Position numbers and translations under genes: made by a program
NCBI RefSeq assembly: GCF_012295575.1
Contig: NZ_CP051180.1
Location: 1,798,001-1,862,000 of the forward strand
From: Ferrimonas lipolytica
Lineage (GTDB): Bacteria; Pseudomonadota; Gammaproteobacteria; Enterobacterales; Shewanellaceae
Length of the DNA: 64,000 nucleotides
Reading direction: 5' to 3'
Part shown: positions 8,510 through 18,700 of the stretch, in pieces
Layout: every line of letters starts with the position of its first letter
How positions within the stretch are numbered: the stretch's first letter is position 1
Notes under the pieces: generated by a model
Seen by the model: the letters and a program-made list of their open reading frames with translations, nothing else
Told to the model about the DNA's origin: nothing
The model's database searches: none

Positions 8510-10992
8510 AAATGACAAGACGTGCGTTTGTTAAAGCAAACGCCGCTGCATCCGCTGCAGCTGTTGCTGGCATTACCCTCCCCGCTGCCGCAACCAACCT
8601 TATCGTCAGCTCAGATCAAACCAAAATTAAGTGGGACAAAGCCCCGTGTCGTTTCTGTGGCACCGGTTGTTCCGTCTTAGTTGGTACTCAAAATGGCCAA
8701 GTAGTTGCAACTCAAGGCGACCCTGAAGCGCCAGTAAACCGCGGCCTTAACTGTATTAAGGGCTACTTCCTATCGAAGATCATGTACGGTAAAGACCGTC
8801 TACAAACGCCAATGCTTCGTATGAAGGATGGTAAGTTTGATAAGAATGGTGATTTCGCTCCAATCTCTTGGGATCAGGCCTTCGACATCATGGCTGAGAA
8901 ATGGAAAGCCGCCCTTAAAGACAAGGGGCCAACCAGCGTTGGTATGTTTGGCTCTGGCCAGTGGACTATTATGGAAGGTTACGCCGCATCGAAGATGATG
9001 AAGGCCGGCTTCCGCTCCAACAACATTGATCCAAACGCACGCCATTGCATGGCTTCCGCTGTTGGTGGGTTTATGCGTTCCTTCGGTATCGATGAGCCGA
9101 TGGGGTGCTACGATGATTTCGAACATGCCGACTCGTTTGTGCTTTGGGGCTCAAACATGGCTGAGATGCACCCAGTTCTTTGGACCCGCATTACCGATCG
9201 TCGCCTAAGTAATCCACACGTAAAAGTTAACGTACTTTCGACCTATTATCACCGTTCGTTTGAACTGGCTGATAACGGTATGATCTTCGAACCGCAAACC
9301 GATTTAGCCATCGCTAACTTCATTGCTAACTACATCATCGAAAACGATGCAGTTAACTGGGACTTCGTTGAAAAGCACACCAAATTCAAACGTGCTACGA
9401 CCGACATCGGTTATGGTCTCCGAGATGAGCACCCTTTGCAACAGCAAGCCAAGAACCCGAATGTTGGCACTATGCATGAGATGAGCTTTGAGCAATACAA
9501 AGCCTCGGTAGCGGAATACACCATTGAAAAAGCGGTTGAAATGTCTGGCGTACCAGCAGATAGACTACTGCAGATGGCCAAGCAATACGCAGATCCAAAC
9601 ACTAAGGTGATGTCACTATGGACCATGGGAATGAACCAACATACCCGTGGCGTGTGGATGAACAGCTTGGTTTACAACATTCACTTATTGACCGGAAAGA
9701 TCTCGCAACCAGGTAACAGCCCGTTCTCATTGACTGGCCAGCCCTCAGCCTGCGGTACTGCCCGTGAAGTGGGTACATTCTCCCACCGCTTACCTGCGGA
9801 TATGATGGTGGCGAATCCAAAGCATCGTGCGTTGGCCGAAAAAATCTGGAAGCTGCCAGATGGCACCATCCCGCCAAAGCCCGGTTTCCATGCAGTAGTG
9901 CAGGACCGTAAGCTCAAAGATGGCGAACTTAACGCCTACTGGGTGATGTGTAACAACAACATGCAGGCGGGGCCGAACATCAACGAAGAGCGTTTACCGG
10001 GTTACCGTAACCCAGCTAACTTTGTTGTCTGTTCCGATCCCTACCCTACTGCAACGGCACAAGCAGCGGATCTTATCTTGCCTACTGCCATGTGGGTTGA
10101 AAAAGAGGGTGGTTACGGCAACGCCGAGCGTCGTACTCAAGTGTGGTATCAACAAGTTAAAGCACAAGGTGATGCCAAATCCGATTTATGGCAGCTGATG
10201 GAGTTCTCTAAGCGCTTCCAGATGGAAGAGATCTGGGATGAAGAGCTGTTAGCGAAGAAACCTGAGTATCGCGGTAAAAGCATGTACGAGGTGTTATATC
10301 GCAACGGCCAGGTCGATAAATACCCGCTGTCGGAGGCGCAAGAACTGAACGATGACGCACAGGCCCAGGGGTTCTATTTGCAAAAAGGCCTATTCGAAGA
10401 GTACGCCGAATTTGGTCGCGGCCATGGTCACGATCTTGCCCCTTACGACCGCTACCACCAAGAGCGCGGCCTACGTTGGCCTGTCGTTGATGGTAAAGAA
10501 ACCAAGTGGCGTTTCTTAGAAGGTTCAGATCCATACGTACCCAAAGGGGAAGGGTTCCGTTTCTACGGCCAGAAAGATGGCAAAGCCAACATCATCTTTG
10601 CCCCATACGAGCCAGCACCAGAATCGCCCGATTCTGAATACGATATGTGGCTATGTACCGGCCGAGTACTTGAGCATTGGCATACCGGCACTATGACTCG
10701 TCGAGTACCCGAGCTCTACAAAGCGGTGCCCGATGCGTTGTGTTACATCCACCCAGACGATGCCCAAGCACGTGGCCTACGTCGCGGTGACGAAGTACTG
10801 CTTGCTTCTCGTCGAGGTGAGGTGCGTTGTCGAGTTGAAACCCGTGGCCGTAATCGTCCGCCAGCAGGCTTAGTGTTCGTACCGTTCTTCGATGCTCGTA
10901 TCTTGATTAACAAGTTGATTATGGACGCAACCGATCCGTTATCGAAGCAGACCGATTACAAGAAGTGCCCAATCAAGATCACCAAGGTATAG
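8506..10992 (+). CDS. napA: Periplasmic nitrate reductase catalytic subunit NapA
   Basis: 828 residues, the expected length. A Tat signal opens the protein ([16 protein letters not shown]), then the [4Fe-4S] motif CRFCGTGC with a downstream Cys in RGLNCIKG. The molybdenum ligand Cys lies in [13 protein letters not shown], and the C-terminal molybdopterin-dinucleotide-binding domain follows with [18 protein letters not shown]. NapA reduces nitrate to nitrite in the periplasm using bis-MGD molybdenum. It receives electrons from NapB and, through NapC, from quinol. Codon use is even and the frame intact. Confidence 0.97.
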   Translation: MKMTRRAFVKANAAASAAAVAGITLPAAATNLIVSSDQTKIKWDKAPCRFCGTGCSVLVGTQNGQVVATQGDPEAPVNRGLNCIKGYFLSKIMYGKDRLQTPMLRMKDGKFDKNGDFAPISWDQAFDIMAEKWKAALKDKGPTSVGMFGSGQWTIMEGYAASKMMKAGFRSNNIDPNARHCMASAVGGFMRSFGIDEPMGCYDDFEHADSFVLWGSNMAEMHPVLWTRITDRRLSNPHVKVNVLSTYYHRSFELADNGMIFEPQTDLAIANFIANYIIENDAVNWDFVEKHTKFKRATTDIGYGLRDEHPLQQQAKNPNVGTMHEMSFEQYKASVAEYTIEKAVEMSGVPADRLLQMAKQYADPNTKVMSLWTMGMNQHTRGVWMNSLVYNIHLLTGKISQPGNSPFSLTGQPSACGTAREVGTFSHRLPADMMVANPKHRALAEKIWKLPDGTIPPKPGFHAVVQDRKLKDGELNAYWVMCNNNMQAGPNINEERLPGYRNPANFVVCSDPYPTATAQAADLILPTAMWVEKEGGYGNAERRTQVWYQQVKAQGDAKSDLWQLMEFSKRFQMEEIWDEELLAKKPEYRGKSMYEVLYRNGQVDKYPLSEAQELNDDAQAQGFYLQKGLFEEYAEFGRGHGHDLAPYDRYHQERGLRWPVVDGKETKWRFLEGSDPYVPKGEGFRFYGQKDGKANIIFAPYEPAPESPDSEYDMWLCTGRVLEHWHTGTMTRRVPELYKAVPDALCYIHPDDAQARGLRRGDEVLLASRRGEVRCRVETRGRNRPPAGLVFVPFFDARILINKLIMDATDPLSKQTDYKKCPIKITKV

Positions 10993-11075
10993 CAACCGAA
11001 TAGCTCATGGCGTTGGTTGAATATTAACCTCGATCAACGCCACGATCCGAAATTTGCCAATAGGCGGAGAATACT

Positions 11076-11540
11076 ATGAAACGTTTCGTTCTAGCGGTTA
11101 TGGCGGTTGCCGTAACATTTACCGGTTTCGTCCACAGCGAAGACGCACAAGCACCGATCCGTGGCATCGGTGGTGTTGAATCGTTACGTGGCGCCAGTGA
11201 GCTGGAAACCACGCGCCCAGCAGATGCACTTAAGCGCTTCCCTCGGGACCAAGGCACCATCGACAGTGATTACGTCTACCAGCCACCGTTAGTGCCGCAC
11301 ACCATTCGTAACTACGAGGTGTCGCTCAACGTCAATAAATGCCTATCTTGTCACAGCTGGAAGAATGCTAAAGAGATGGGTGCCACCAAGATCAGCGTTA
11401 CCCACTACCAAACTCGTGAAGGTCAGGTGCTGTCCGACGTCTCTCCTCGTCGCTACTTCTGCCTGCAGTGTCACGTACCGCAAGCTGATGCTAAGCCTCT
11501 GGTTGAAAACGAATTCCAACGTGTTGATGCGTTGCAATAG
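11076..11540 (+). CDS. napB: Diheme cytochrome c NapB
   Basis: 154 residues with an N-terminal signal peptide and two CxxCH haem sites, CLSCH and CLQCH. The histidines of NVNKCLSCH and SVTHYQTR are candidate axial ligands. NapB is the periplasmic electron-transfer partner of NapA. It lies 83 bases after napA with GGCGGAGA upstream of its ATG. Confidence 0.95.
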   Translation: MKRFVLAVMAVAVTFTGFVHSEDAQAPIRGIGGVESLRGASELETTRPADALKRFPRDQGTIDSDYVYQPPLVPHTIRNYEVSLNVNKCLSCHSWKNAKEMGATKISVTHYQTREGQVLSDVSPRRYFCLQCHVPQADAKPLVENEFQRVDALQ

Positions 11541-11569
11541 TGATAGCCGAAAGGTAAAGGAGGCTATTA

Positions 11570-12142
11570 ATGAATATATTGAAAACGTTTTGGCTTAGGC
11601 TGAAAAGCCCAAGTAAGGCGGCAGCTGGTATCGTCCTTTTTATGGGCTTTATGGGCGGGCTGATGTTTTGGGGGGCTTTCAACACTGGGATGGAAGCCAC
11701 CAATACTGAAGAGTTCTGCTCTGGTTGTCACGCACCAATCGTTAAAGAGATTCGTGAAACCATTCACTACTCTAACCGTTCTGGTGTGCGTGCTATCTGT
11801 AGTGATTGTCACGTGCCTCATAACTGGACCGATAAGATCGTTCGCAAAGTGCAAGCATCGAAAGAACTGGTGGCCTTTGCGATGGGCACCATTAGTACCG
11901 AGGAAAAGTTCCAAGCTCGTCGAGAGCACCTAGCTACTCGTGAGTGGGCGCGGATGAAGAAGAACGATTCGCAGGAGTGTCGTAACTGTCACAACTTCGA
12001 CTTTATGGACTTCTCAGAACAGGGGCCTCGCAGTGTGAAACAGCACTCTACCGCGTTGGCTTCCGGTGACAAAACCTGCGTCGATTGCCACAAAGGTATT
12101 GCTCACAAGCTACCTGACATGGCCGGTGTTGAAGGCTGGTAA
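11570..12142 (+). CDS. napC: Tetraheme quinol dehydrogenase NapC (NapC/NirT family)
   Basis: 190 residues: an N-terminal transmembrane anchor (IVLFMGFMGGLMFWGAF), then four haem motifs CSGCH, CSDCH, CRNCH and CVDCH. NapC oxidises membrane quinol and passes electrons to NapB/NapA. AAAGGAGG lies just upstream of the start. Since napG and napH are absent, NapC should be the only quinol route in this operon. Confidence 0.95.
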   Translation: MNILKTFWLRLKSPSKAAAGIVLFMGFMGGLMFWGAFNTGMEATNTEEFCSGCHAPIVKEIRETIHYSNRSGVRAICSDCHVPHNWTDKIVRKVQASKELVAFAMGTISTEEKFQARREHLATREWARMKKNDSQECRNCHNFDFMDFSEQGPRSVKQHSTALASGDKTCVDCHKGIAHKLPDMAGVEGW

Positions 12143-12156
12143 CTTAGGAGATCTTA

Positions 12157-12294
12157 ATGAGTACGTTAGAGTCAGTAATTTGGCATGTCCTAGGTTATAT
12201 CGCCATGCCGTTAATTATCCTCGCTGGTTTTGCCGCAGTCGCCGCAATCTCGCTGTGGGTCCTGTCGCTAAACCAAGACAAAAAACAAAGCTAA
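12157..12294 (+). CDS. 45-residue membrane protein at the end of the nap operon
   Basis: MSTLESVIWHVLGYIAMPL opens a protein that is almost wholly one long hydrophobic helix, ending in SLNQDKKQS. An AGGAG site lies seven bases before the ATG, and it begins 14 bases after napC. It resembles a short conserved family (I recall TIGR02808) found beside napC in Vibrio and Shewanella relatives. A role as a small partner of NapC is inference from position. Confidence 0.8.
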   Translation: MSTLESVIWHVLGYIAMPLIILAGFAAVAAISLWVLSLNQDKKQS

Positions 12295-12310
12295 TTAATT
12301 AGCGCCACAG

Positions 12311-12346
12311 TAAAGGGCCCTTAAACATGGTTTTAGGGCCCTTTTT
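12311..12346 (+). terminator. nap operon terminator, U-tract used as MITE target
   Basis: AAAGGGCCC pairs with GGGCCCTTT across a 15-base loop, then TTTTT. The U-tract abuts MITE copy M2 and is partly duplicated on its far side (12603-12610). Confidence 0.85.
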
Positions 12347-12347
12347 A

Positions 12348-12602
12348 GGCTTTGTACCAACTAAATGTTGTGCTAACCAATACTGTTAAAGCACTGGCTA
12401 GGTGCGTCCCGATACAGAAGAATAAAGCATTAACGCCTTTGAACGTCTGTCACATTGGAGTGCGACCTAAGGCAAGGGGGAATACAAAGGGGGGCGGAGC
12501 TCCCCGCTAATGCATACAAAAATGTGCCATCGCCACCGCGACATCCTCCCCTAAAGCACCGAAGGCTTGAGATAAACTTCAACAGCTAACTACGACACAG
12601 CC
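12348..12602 (-). mobile_element. MITE copy M2 (255 bp), reverse orientation
   Basis: Starts GGCTTTGTACC and ends CGACACAGCC. It is flanked by CTTTTTA / CTTTTTTA, an 8-bp duplication with one T-run slip. It is inserted in the U-tract of the nap terminator. The central CGCTTCGCTG region is partly deleted compared with other copies. Confidence 0.85.
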
Positions 12603-12649
12603 CTTTTTTATGAGTTGTGGATTGACAGACCGTTGTTAAAACATTGGTT

Positions 12650-12808
12650 TCAATTGTCGCCCTTAGGTTGCTCATTTTTCTGTTTGTGGAACGCTTGCTG
12701 GGCTTCGTCTAGTTGCGCACGTTTTTGCTGCCCTGTTTCAGTGTGGTAAGCGCAGCCGCTAGTAAGCATCAATACTGTGCTCAGCATGATCAGTTGTAAG
12801 GCTTTCAT
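12650..12808 (-). CDS. Small lipoprotein (52 aa)
   Basis: The product has a lipobox signal peptide ending LMLTSGC (lipidated Cys19), then a short hydrophilic, Gln/Lys-rich tail (GQQKRAQLDEAQQAFHKQ) likely to be helical. GAGAG precedes the ATG. It matches no family I know. Size and lipobox suggest a periplasm-facing lipoprotein. No neighbour is close enough on this strand to form an operon. Confidence 0.65.
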   Translation of the reverse strand: MKALQLIMLSTVLMLTSGCAYHTETGQQKRAQLDEAQQAFHKQKNEQPKGDN

Positions 12809-13015
12809 GGTGGCTCTCAATCATTACGAGTTAGGCTAATTTTTAGTGTAGATAACTAGCAGCAAAATAGTTAACTGCAAGCGCCCATTGGTGCCGAACA
12901 AACACAAAACGGATCTCAGATTCATCAGTATTAGTGCCTAAACCAACAGCCGTTCTCAATAGATTGCATCGATAAGAATTTAACTCACTTTCGTACAGTG
13001 CCTATAGCAAGCGCA

Positions 13016-14002
13016 CTACTTTGGCGCTATTAACTGCGACCGAACCCATTGATTTATCGACTTCATCGCCCGGGAATCATTGGGCAACCCCAAATGAGTG
13101 ACATTGGTAATTATCTGCACCTTCGCATGAGGGGCAACAGCAGCAAAGGTCGATTCAAACCTATCAGCGTAAAACGACTCATCCTTAGCACCAACCAACA
13201 CTAAAATGGGGGCCTTATTATTACCAAGCAGCATGCCGTAGTCTTGTGGGGCAAGTGACTCATTCAGACGGTACGAATAGTGCTCGGCCTGCATTGGTCC
13301 TGTCAGCGCCGCTGGCCGGTTAAAAAACAACACCGCTTTATCGTTAAACTGAGTAATGCCGATGTTGTTAAGCATCGCCAAACCAGCATAACGGTAACCA
13401 ACCACTTGCACCCAACCGCCACTGTTTTCCCGGACTGTTGGTGCTTGATAGCCCAAGTAGGGGGCAAGCAATAGATAGCCATCCATCTGTTGTAGCCCTT
13501 CGCCGCCGTAGCGGATAGCTAAGCCACCTCCAGAGGAATGCCCACCTAACACAAACTTCGCGTGTCGATACTGCCGTCGTAGGTGACTGTTTAGATCATC
13601 AAGATCGTGGGTAAACTGACCAAGATAATCGATATCGCCGCGGTTAGTCAGTGATGACTTGCCGTGACCTCGTAGATCTGGAACCACAACTGTTGCATCA
13701 AGTTGTTGGTTAAGCTGTTGAGCCAGTGGTAGTAGATAACGCCCCTCGGTACCGGAACCATGGAGCAATATGATGACTAATTCACCACCACCATTGAGCT
13801 GGCGATAAAACAATGACTTACCATCTCGAGCGATGAAATACTGGGTAGCACCACCAAAGTTAACAGGATTAACGATGGTGAGCTGGTCAAAATGCAGCCC
13901 ATTGTCAGTCTGCTCCCGCTTTATCGGAAGCCATACCAATACCATCGCGATGGCAAGATAAAGCAGCGATGCCAGCAGTAAACTCAAAGCTATCTTCATC
14001 AT
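13016..14002 (-). CDS. Membrane-anchored alpha/beta hydrolase
   Basis: 328 residues. An N-terminal hydrophobic segment (LLLASLLYLAIAMVLVWLP) serves as signal or anchor, so the domain should face the periplasm. The alpha/beta fold is shown by VIILLHGSGTEGRYLLPLA, VVPDLRGHGKS and the nucleophile elbow GGHSSGGG; candidate acid DESFYADRF and base His in VTHLGLP follow. Resembles lysophospholipase-like serine hydrolases; substrate unknown. It starts six bases after the DUF2235 gene ends, so the pair is one operon. Confidence 0.8.
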   Translation of the reverse strand: MMKIALSLLLASLLYLAIAMVLVWLPIKREQTDNGLHFDQLTIVNPVNFGGATQYFIARDGKSLFYRQLNGGGELVIILLHGSGTEGRYLLPLAQQLNQQLDATVVVPDLRGHGKSSLTNRGDIDYLGQFTHDLDDLNSHLRRQYRHAKFVLGGHSSGGGLAIRYGGEGLQQMDGYLLLAPYLGYQAPTVRENSGGWVQVVGYRYAGLAMLNNIGITQFNDKAVLFFNRPAALTGPMQAEHYSYRLNESLAPQDYGMLLGNNKAPILVLVGAKDESFYADRFESTFAAVAPHAKVQIITNVTHLGLPNDSRAMKSINQWVRSQLIAPK

Positions 14003-14008
14003 CAGTTC

Positions 14009-15034
14009 CTATTCGCTTTCACTCCAGCCTTGTTGTTCTGCCCATTTAACTAGCTGTGGTGGTCGATAATTTGGATCTTGTAAGAAGCGTTGTTGCACAC
14101 TGGGGTGCAATGTGGACGGTTTTTTTTCCCCAGTTTTTAAGTCACGATGTAATGGCTTGGACAAACGGTATAACCGGCGACGAGACTGGTTAAGTTTAGC
14201 CACGGGGTTAATGCTTAACCGATTATGGATATAGGGCTCAATCACCAAGCCCGCGCTAGCGGCTTCAGTTAGCATCCACTGCAGTGGCAAATCAGAGGCT
14301 AGATATCCTTGTTTATCTGGTTTGTAGGAGCCACCAATGTCCGAATGAACGCCGCAGAACCAAACTTGCTGCAGATCCAAGCCCTGCTTTGCCTCCCACA
14401 GCGTTGGCTCGAAATCGGTACGCTTCTCGTCTATTGCGAGCGCGTGCCGGGCAATCTCAACGTTGGAACCAAGCTCCGTATCGTAAAATTCATCTTTATC
14501 GGAGAAAAAACCGATGATGCTACGCGGGATCCCAAGTGCACCAACGGTGTCCCATACCCCGATAAATCGAACCTGTTTACCTTGATGGCTGTATTGCTGC
14601 CGAAAGTTAACTGCGGTTGGGCCGCTTGGACGCTTGTTTTTTACCGCACTTTTATAGAGTTTCCACGCCTCTGGGATCCGCGCTGCGTGTTCACGGCGGA
14701 GGATGCCACAGTTATTAATCAGCCCACTAAGTGCACGGACGGTGTAGGCCCCACGACTAAAACCAAACAAGTAGATTTGATCTCCTTGGTGGTAGTTTTG
14801 AACAATATAGCGATAGCCATCGATAATGTTCTTTTCAATACCACGGCCAAACGCGCCACCAGTTACAGCGTGATAGTAAGAGCCAAGCCCCCAATCATAA
14901 AAGACGTGCTGTTTTATCTCTCCCTGACTCGCAGTCACTGCTCGTGCCAACTTCAATACATTGGTTGGGTAATCAGATGAGTCTTGCTCGGGTCGATTCC
15001 ATGTGCCATCGGCGCAAACTACAATATTTGCCAA
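14009..15034 (-). CDS. DUF2235 family hydrolase
   Basis: 341 residues matching DUF2235: VVCADGTWNRP at the N-terminus, FYDWGLGSYYH, and the nucleophile motif LFGFSRGAYTVRAL (GxSxG). Later DVVGALGIP-type and FCGVHSDIGGSY segments carry the expected Asp and His. DUF2235 includes the Tle1 phospholipase effectors of type VI secretion, but here no vgrG, PAAR or immunity-like lipoprotein adjoins it, so a housekeeping esterase is as likely. First gene of an operon with the alpha/beta hydrolase downstream. Confidence 0.82.
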   Translation of the reverse strand: MANIVVCADGTWNRPEQDSSDYPTNVLKLARAVTASQGEIKQHVFYDWGLGSYYHAVTGGAFGRGIEKNIIDGYRYIVQNYHQGDQIYLFGFSRGAYTVRALSGLINNCGILRREHAARIPEAWKLYKSAVKNKRPSGPTAVNFRQQYSHQGKQVRFIGVWDTVGALGIPRSIIGFFSDKDEFYDTELGSNVEIARHALAIDEKRTDFEPTLWEAKQGLDLQQVWFCGVHSDIGGSYKPDKQGYLASDLPLQWMLTEAASAGLVIEPYIHNRLSINPVAKLNQSRRRLYRLSKPLHRDLKTGEKKPSTLHPSVQQRFLQDPNYRPPQLVKWAEQQGWSESE

Positions 15035-15162
15035 AGTGGTTATCCCTCCACGCAGTAGTGGTTAAAGCTAGCTAACTCTGCGCCAATGTACAGTTGATTG
15101 TGGTAATACCATCGAGTTAGCCGTATTGGTTGAACACAAAATATGAACCGGTCATAAATAAC

Positions 15163-15708
15163 GGCTCTGTTGTAGCCAGCTGTTGAGATTTACCTCAGGC
15201 CTTTGGCTGTGGTGTTTGAGAGGGCCTATGTCGCGATGCCGACGGCCCCCAACGAGGAGCGTCCACCCTTTTTGAGGCAGTGTCGTAGTTAGCTGTTAAA
15301 GTTGATCTTAAGACTTCGGTGCTTTGGAGGGAGGATGTCGCGGTGACGACGGCACATTCTTGTCTGCATTAGCGGGAAGATTCGTCCCCTTTGGAATCCC
15401 GCCTTGCCTTAGGTTGCACTCCAAAGCGCTTCGCTGGACTGCTCCAATGCGACAGAAGGTCAACGGCGGTAGTGCTTAACCCCTTGTATCGACGCTCCCC
15501 TAGCCGGTGCTTTAACTGTATTAGAAAGAACAACACTTAATTAGTACACAGCCCTTTTTTGCCCTAGGTCGTAATCCAAAACGCTTCGCTCGACTACTCC
15601 AATGCGGCAAAAGATCAATGGCGGTAGTGCTCTCTGCCTTGTATCGGGACGCAGCCAGCCGGTGCTTTAACAGTATTGGTTGGCACAACACCTAGTTGGT
15701 ACAGAGCC
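15163..15708 (+). mobile_element. MITE copy M3-outer, split by a nested copy
   Basis: The left half is 15163-15275 (GGCTCTGTTGTAGCC...) and the right half 15554-15708 (...GGTACAGAGCC). Joining them restores the family middle region. Outer flanks TAAATAAC and TAAATAAA form a 7-of-8 target duplication. More diverged than the inserted copy, as expected for an older insertion. Confidence 0.88.
15276..15553 (+). mobile_element. MITE copy M3-inner (278 bp), nested
   Basis: A full-length copy running from GGCAGTGTCGTAG to GTACACAGCC, sitting inside the CCCTTTTTG stretch of the outer copy. Flanks CTTTTTGA and CTTTTTTG are a near-perfect 8-bp duplication. Confidence 0.88.
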
Positions 15709-15770
15709 TAAATAAACGCTGAAACCGAGGTTCCAGCGTTATATTTTTTATGTGATGAACAGCAAGTTGG

Positions 15771-18700
15771 TTAACTCACCTTTTTCATCAACACCGTATT
15801 TTCTTCATTGAGCTGTTGTTCCAGCTTTCGACTGACAAACTCAGGGCTGTTGGTGTGCCTTGCGAGCAAGTGATACACAACTGGGATCACCAATAGGGTA
15901 AACATGGTCGCGACCGTAATACCGGTCATCACCACTACACCAATCACAAAGCGTGTTTCAGCGCCGGCACCACTGGCGAGCACCAATGGGATCGCGCCAG
16001 CTGCGGTGGTGATCCCAGTCATTAGGATTGGTCGCAGGCGAGCCTGTGCTGCCTCGATAATCGCCTCCTCAAACGGGCTGCCCTGATCACGTAGCTGGTT
16101 AGCGAACTCCACTATCAAAATGCCATTCTTAGCTGCCAAGCCGATCAACATAATGATGCCAATCTCTGAATAGATGTTGAGGCTTTGATCGGTGAAGTAC
16201 AGCCCCAGCAAAGCACCAAAGGTTGCTAATGGCACGGTCAGCATGATCACCAACGGATGCACGTAGCTTTCAAACTGCGCCGCCAAAACCAAGAACACCA
16301 CAACCAATGCAAGCGCAAATACAAATATCACGCCGGAACCGGACTCTTGGTAGTCGCGCGATGGCCCTTTATAACTAACCACCACCTCCTCTGGGAGCTT
16401 GTCCGCTACTATGGCATTGAGTGAGGATAAAGCTTCACCCAAGGTGTACCCTTCCGCTAGGTTGGCCTCAATCGTGATAGCACGTAGACGATTAAAGCGG
16501 TTCAACCGCGGTGCACTGGCGTACTCCTCAACTGTGACGAGATTGGAGAGCGGGATAAGTTCGCCACTGCGTTCAGAACGAACATAAAGCCCTTCCATAT
16601 CGGTCGCGTTGTTTTGCCTATCCCGTTGCCCTTCAATAATCACATCGTACTCTTCACCACGCTGAACAAAGGTGGTGACGTAGCGGGAGCCTAGCATCGA
16701 CTCCAACGTCGAGCCGATGTTACGGATGGAAACCCCAAGATCAGCGGCACGGTCGCGGTCAATCTCAACCCGAAACTGCGGCTTGGTCTCTTTATAATCG
16801 TGGTCTAGGCCAGTTAGACCGGGGTTGTTGCGCGCCTCAGCAATCAAAATATCTCGCCATTGCGCTAACTCCTCATAGGAACCACCACCTATAACAAACT
16901 GCACTGGCTTACCAACACCGCGACCAAAAGCCTGGCGCATTACCGGAAACGCTCTAACTCCAGCCAGATCACTCAGACGCTGACGAATGTCAGCAGTGAT
17001 CTCATTGGCCGGGCGCCGCTGTGACCAATCAGCCAGATTAATGATCGCCATACCACCTGAAAAATCAGCGGTATTGCCAAAGCCGCGAGGCGCTCGGATC
17101 AACAAGCGGTTGATTTCACCTGTTTCCACCAATGGCATCAGCCGGTGTTCAACCTCATTCATGTACTCGGATATTTGTTCAAAGGAGGCGCCTTCAGGCC
17201 CATTGACCATAACAAACATCGAACCACGATCTTCTTTTGGAGAAAACTCACTCGGTAATTTGGTCACCAACCAACCGGTACCAGCGAACGCCACGACGAT
17301 AATCAGCACAACTAGCAGTGGGTGCTGAACCCACTCCGTTAGCGAATTACGGTAGTGGCGCTTAACCACATTCAACGCCGCATCTATCTTCCGGCTCAAC
17401 CAAGGTTCTGTCTCTACTGGTTTGAGGATGTTGGCTCCCATCATTGGGCTCAGCGTTAACGCAGTTAGCGATGACAGCAACACCGCTGAACTCATGGCGA
17501 TTGAAAATTCTCGGAACAACTTGCCCAGGTCTCCCTCCAAAAAACCGATAGGTAGGAATACCGCAATCAACACTAAGGTAGTAGCGACGATGGCAAAACC
17601 AACCTGACGGGCACCAAGAAATGCCGCTTTAAGCGGTGGTTCGCCCATCTCGATACGACGGTGGATATTTTCGAGCATAACAATGGCGTCATCGACCACC
17701 ATACCGATGGCGAGGATCATCGCTAATAAGGTCAGCAGGTTGATGGAGTAACCCAGTGCATACAGCACGATAAAGGTACCAATAAGCGAAACCGGGACCG
17801 TAAGCGCTGGGATTAACATGGCGCGAACACTACCAAGGAACAAGAAGATCACCAATACCACCAACCCCATCGCAATAAACAGGGTGTTGTAAACCTCATC
17901 AACGGAGGCTTGAATAAATACCGATGAGTCGTAGGATCGCGCCAGATGCATCCCTTCAGGCAGGGTTTGGTTTAACTCTTCCACTAGCTTATTAACGTCG
18001 CGAGCAACCGCAAGCGTGTTGGCGGTTGATTGGCGCGTAATACCAACACCAATCATGTCTTGTTGATTGCCACGGAAGGTGATGCGTTCCTCCTGCGAGC
18101 CAAGCTCAACGGTGGCAACGTCTGCAAGACGGATCCGATAATCATCTTCACCGCTACCAATCACCAGTTGGGCAAAGTCATCTGGCTCGACGTAGCTGCG
18201 CTGCACTCGAACCGAAAAGATTCGCGACTTCGATTCAAGGTAGCCCGCTGGTAGTTCAACGTTTTCCGCCCGCAGCGCGGCTTCAATATCGCCAACGGTA
18301 ACACCACGAGCCGCAAGTTTTTGCCGGTCAATCCAGATCCGCACCGCATAGTTCTTAGCGCCACCAAGGTAAACATCTGCCACCCCATCCAACACCGAAA
18401 AACGGTCTTTCAGATAACGGTTAGCGAAATCCGTTAGCTCAATACTATTAAGGCGATCAGATTCCAAATTGAGCCACATAATAACTTCAGAACTGCCGGA
18501 GGCCTTGTTTACCTCCGGTGGATCCGCTTCATCAGGCAGGTTGTCTAAGATCCGTGAGATACGATCTCGTACATCGTTCGCTGCTGCATCAATATCTCGA
18601 CCGATGTCAAACTCTAAGGTTACCGACGACTGGCCATCACTACTGGAGGAGATGATGTCACGGATCCCCTCAATTCCAGAGACTCGATCCTCAACGATAC

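Noticed and set aside
14009-15034. A type VI secretion effector island at the DUF2235 gene.
   Set aside because: No vgrG, PAAR, hcp or immunity-like gene adjoins it, and DUF2235 also occurs in non-secreted proteins.
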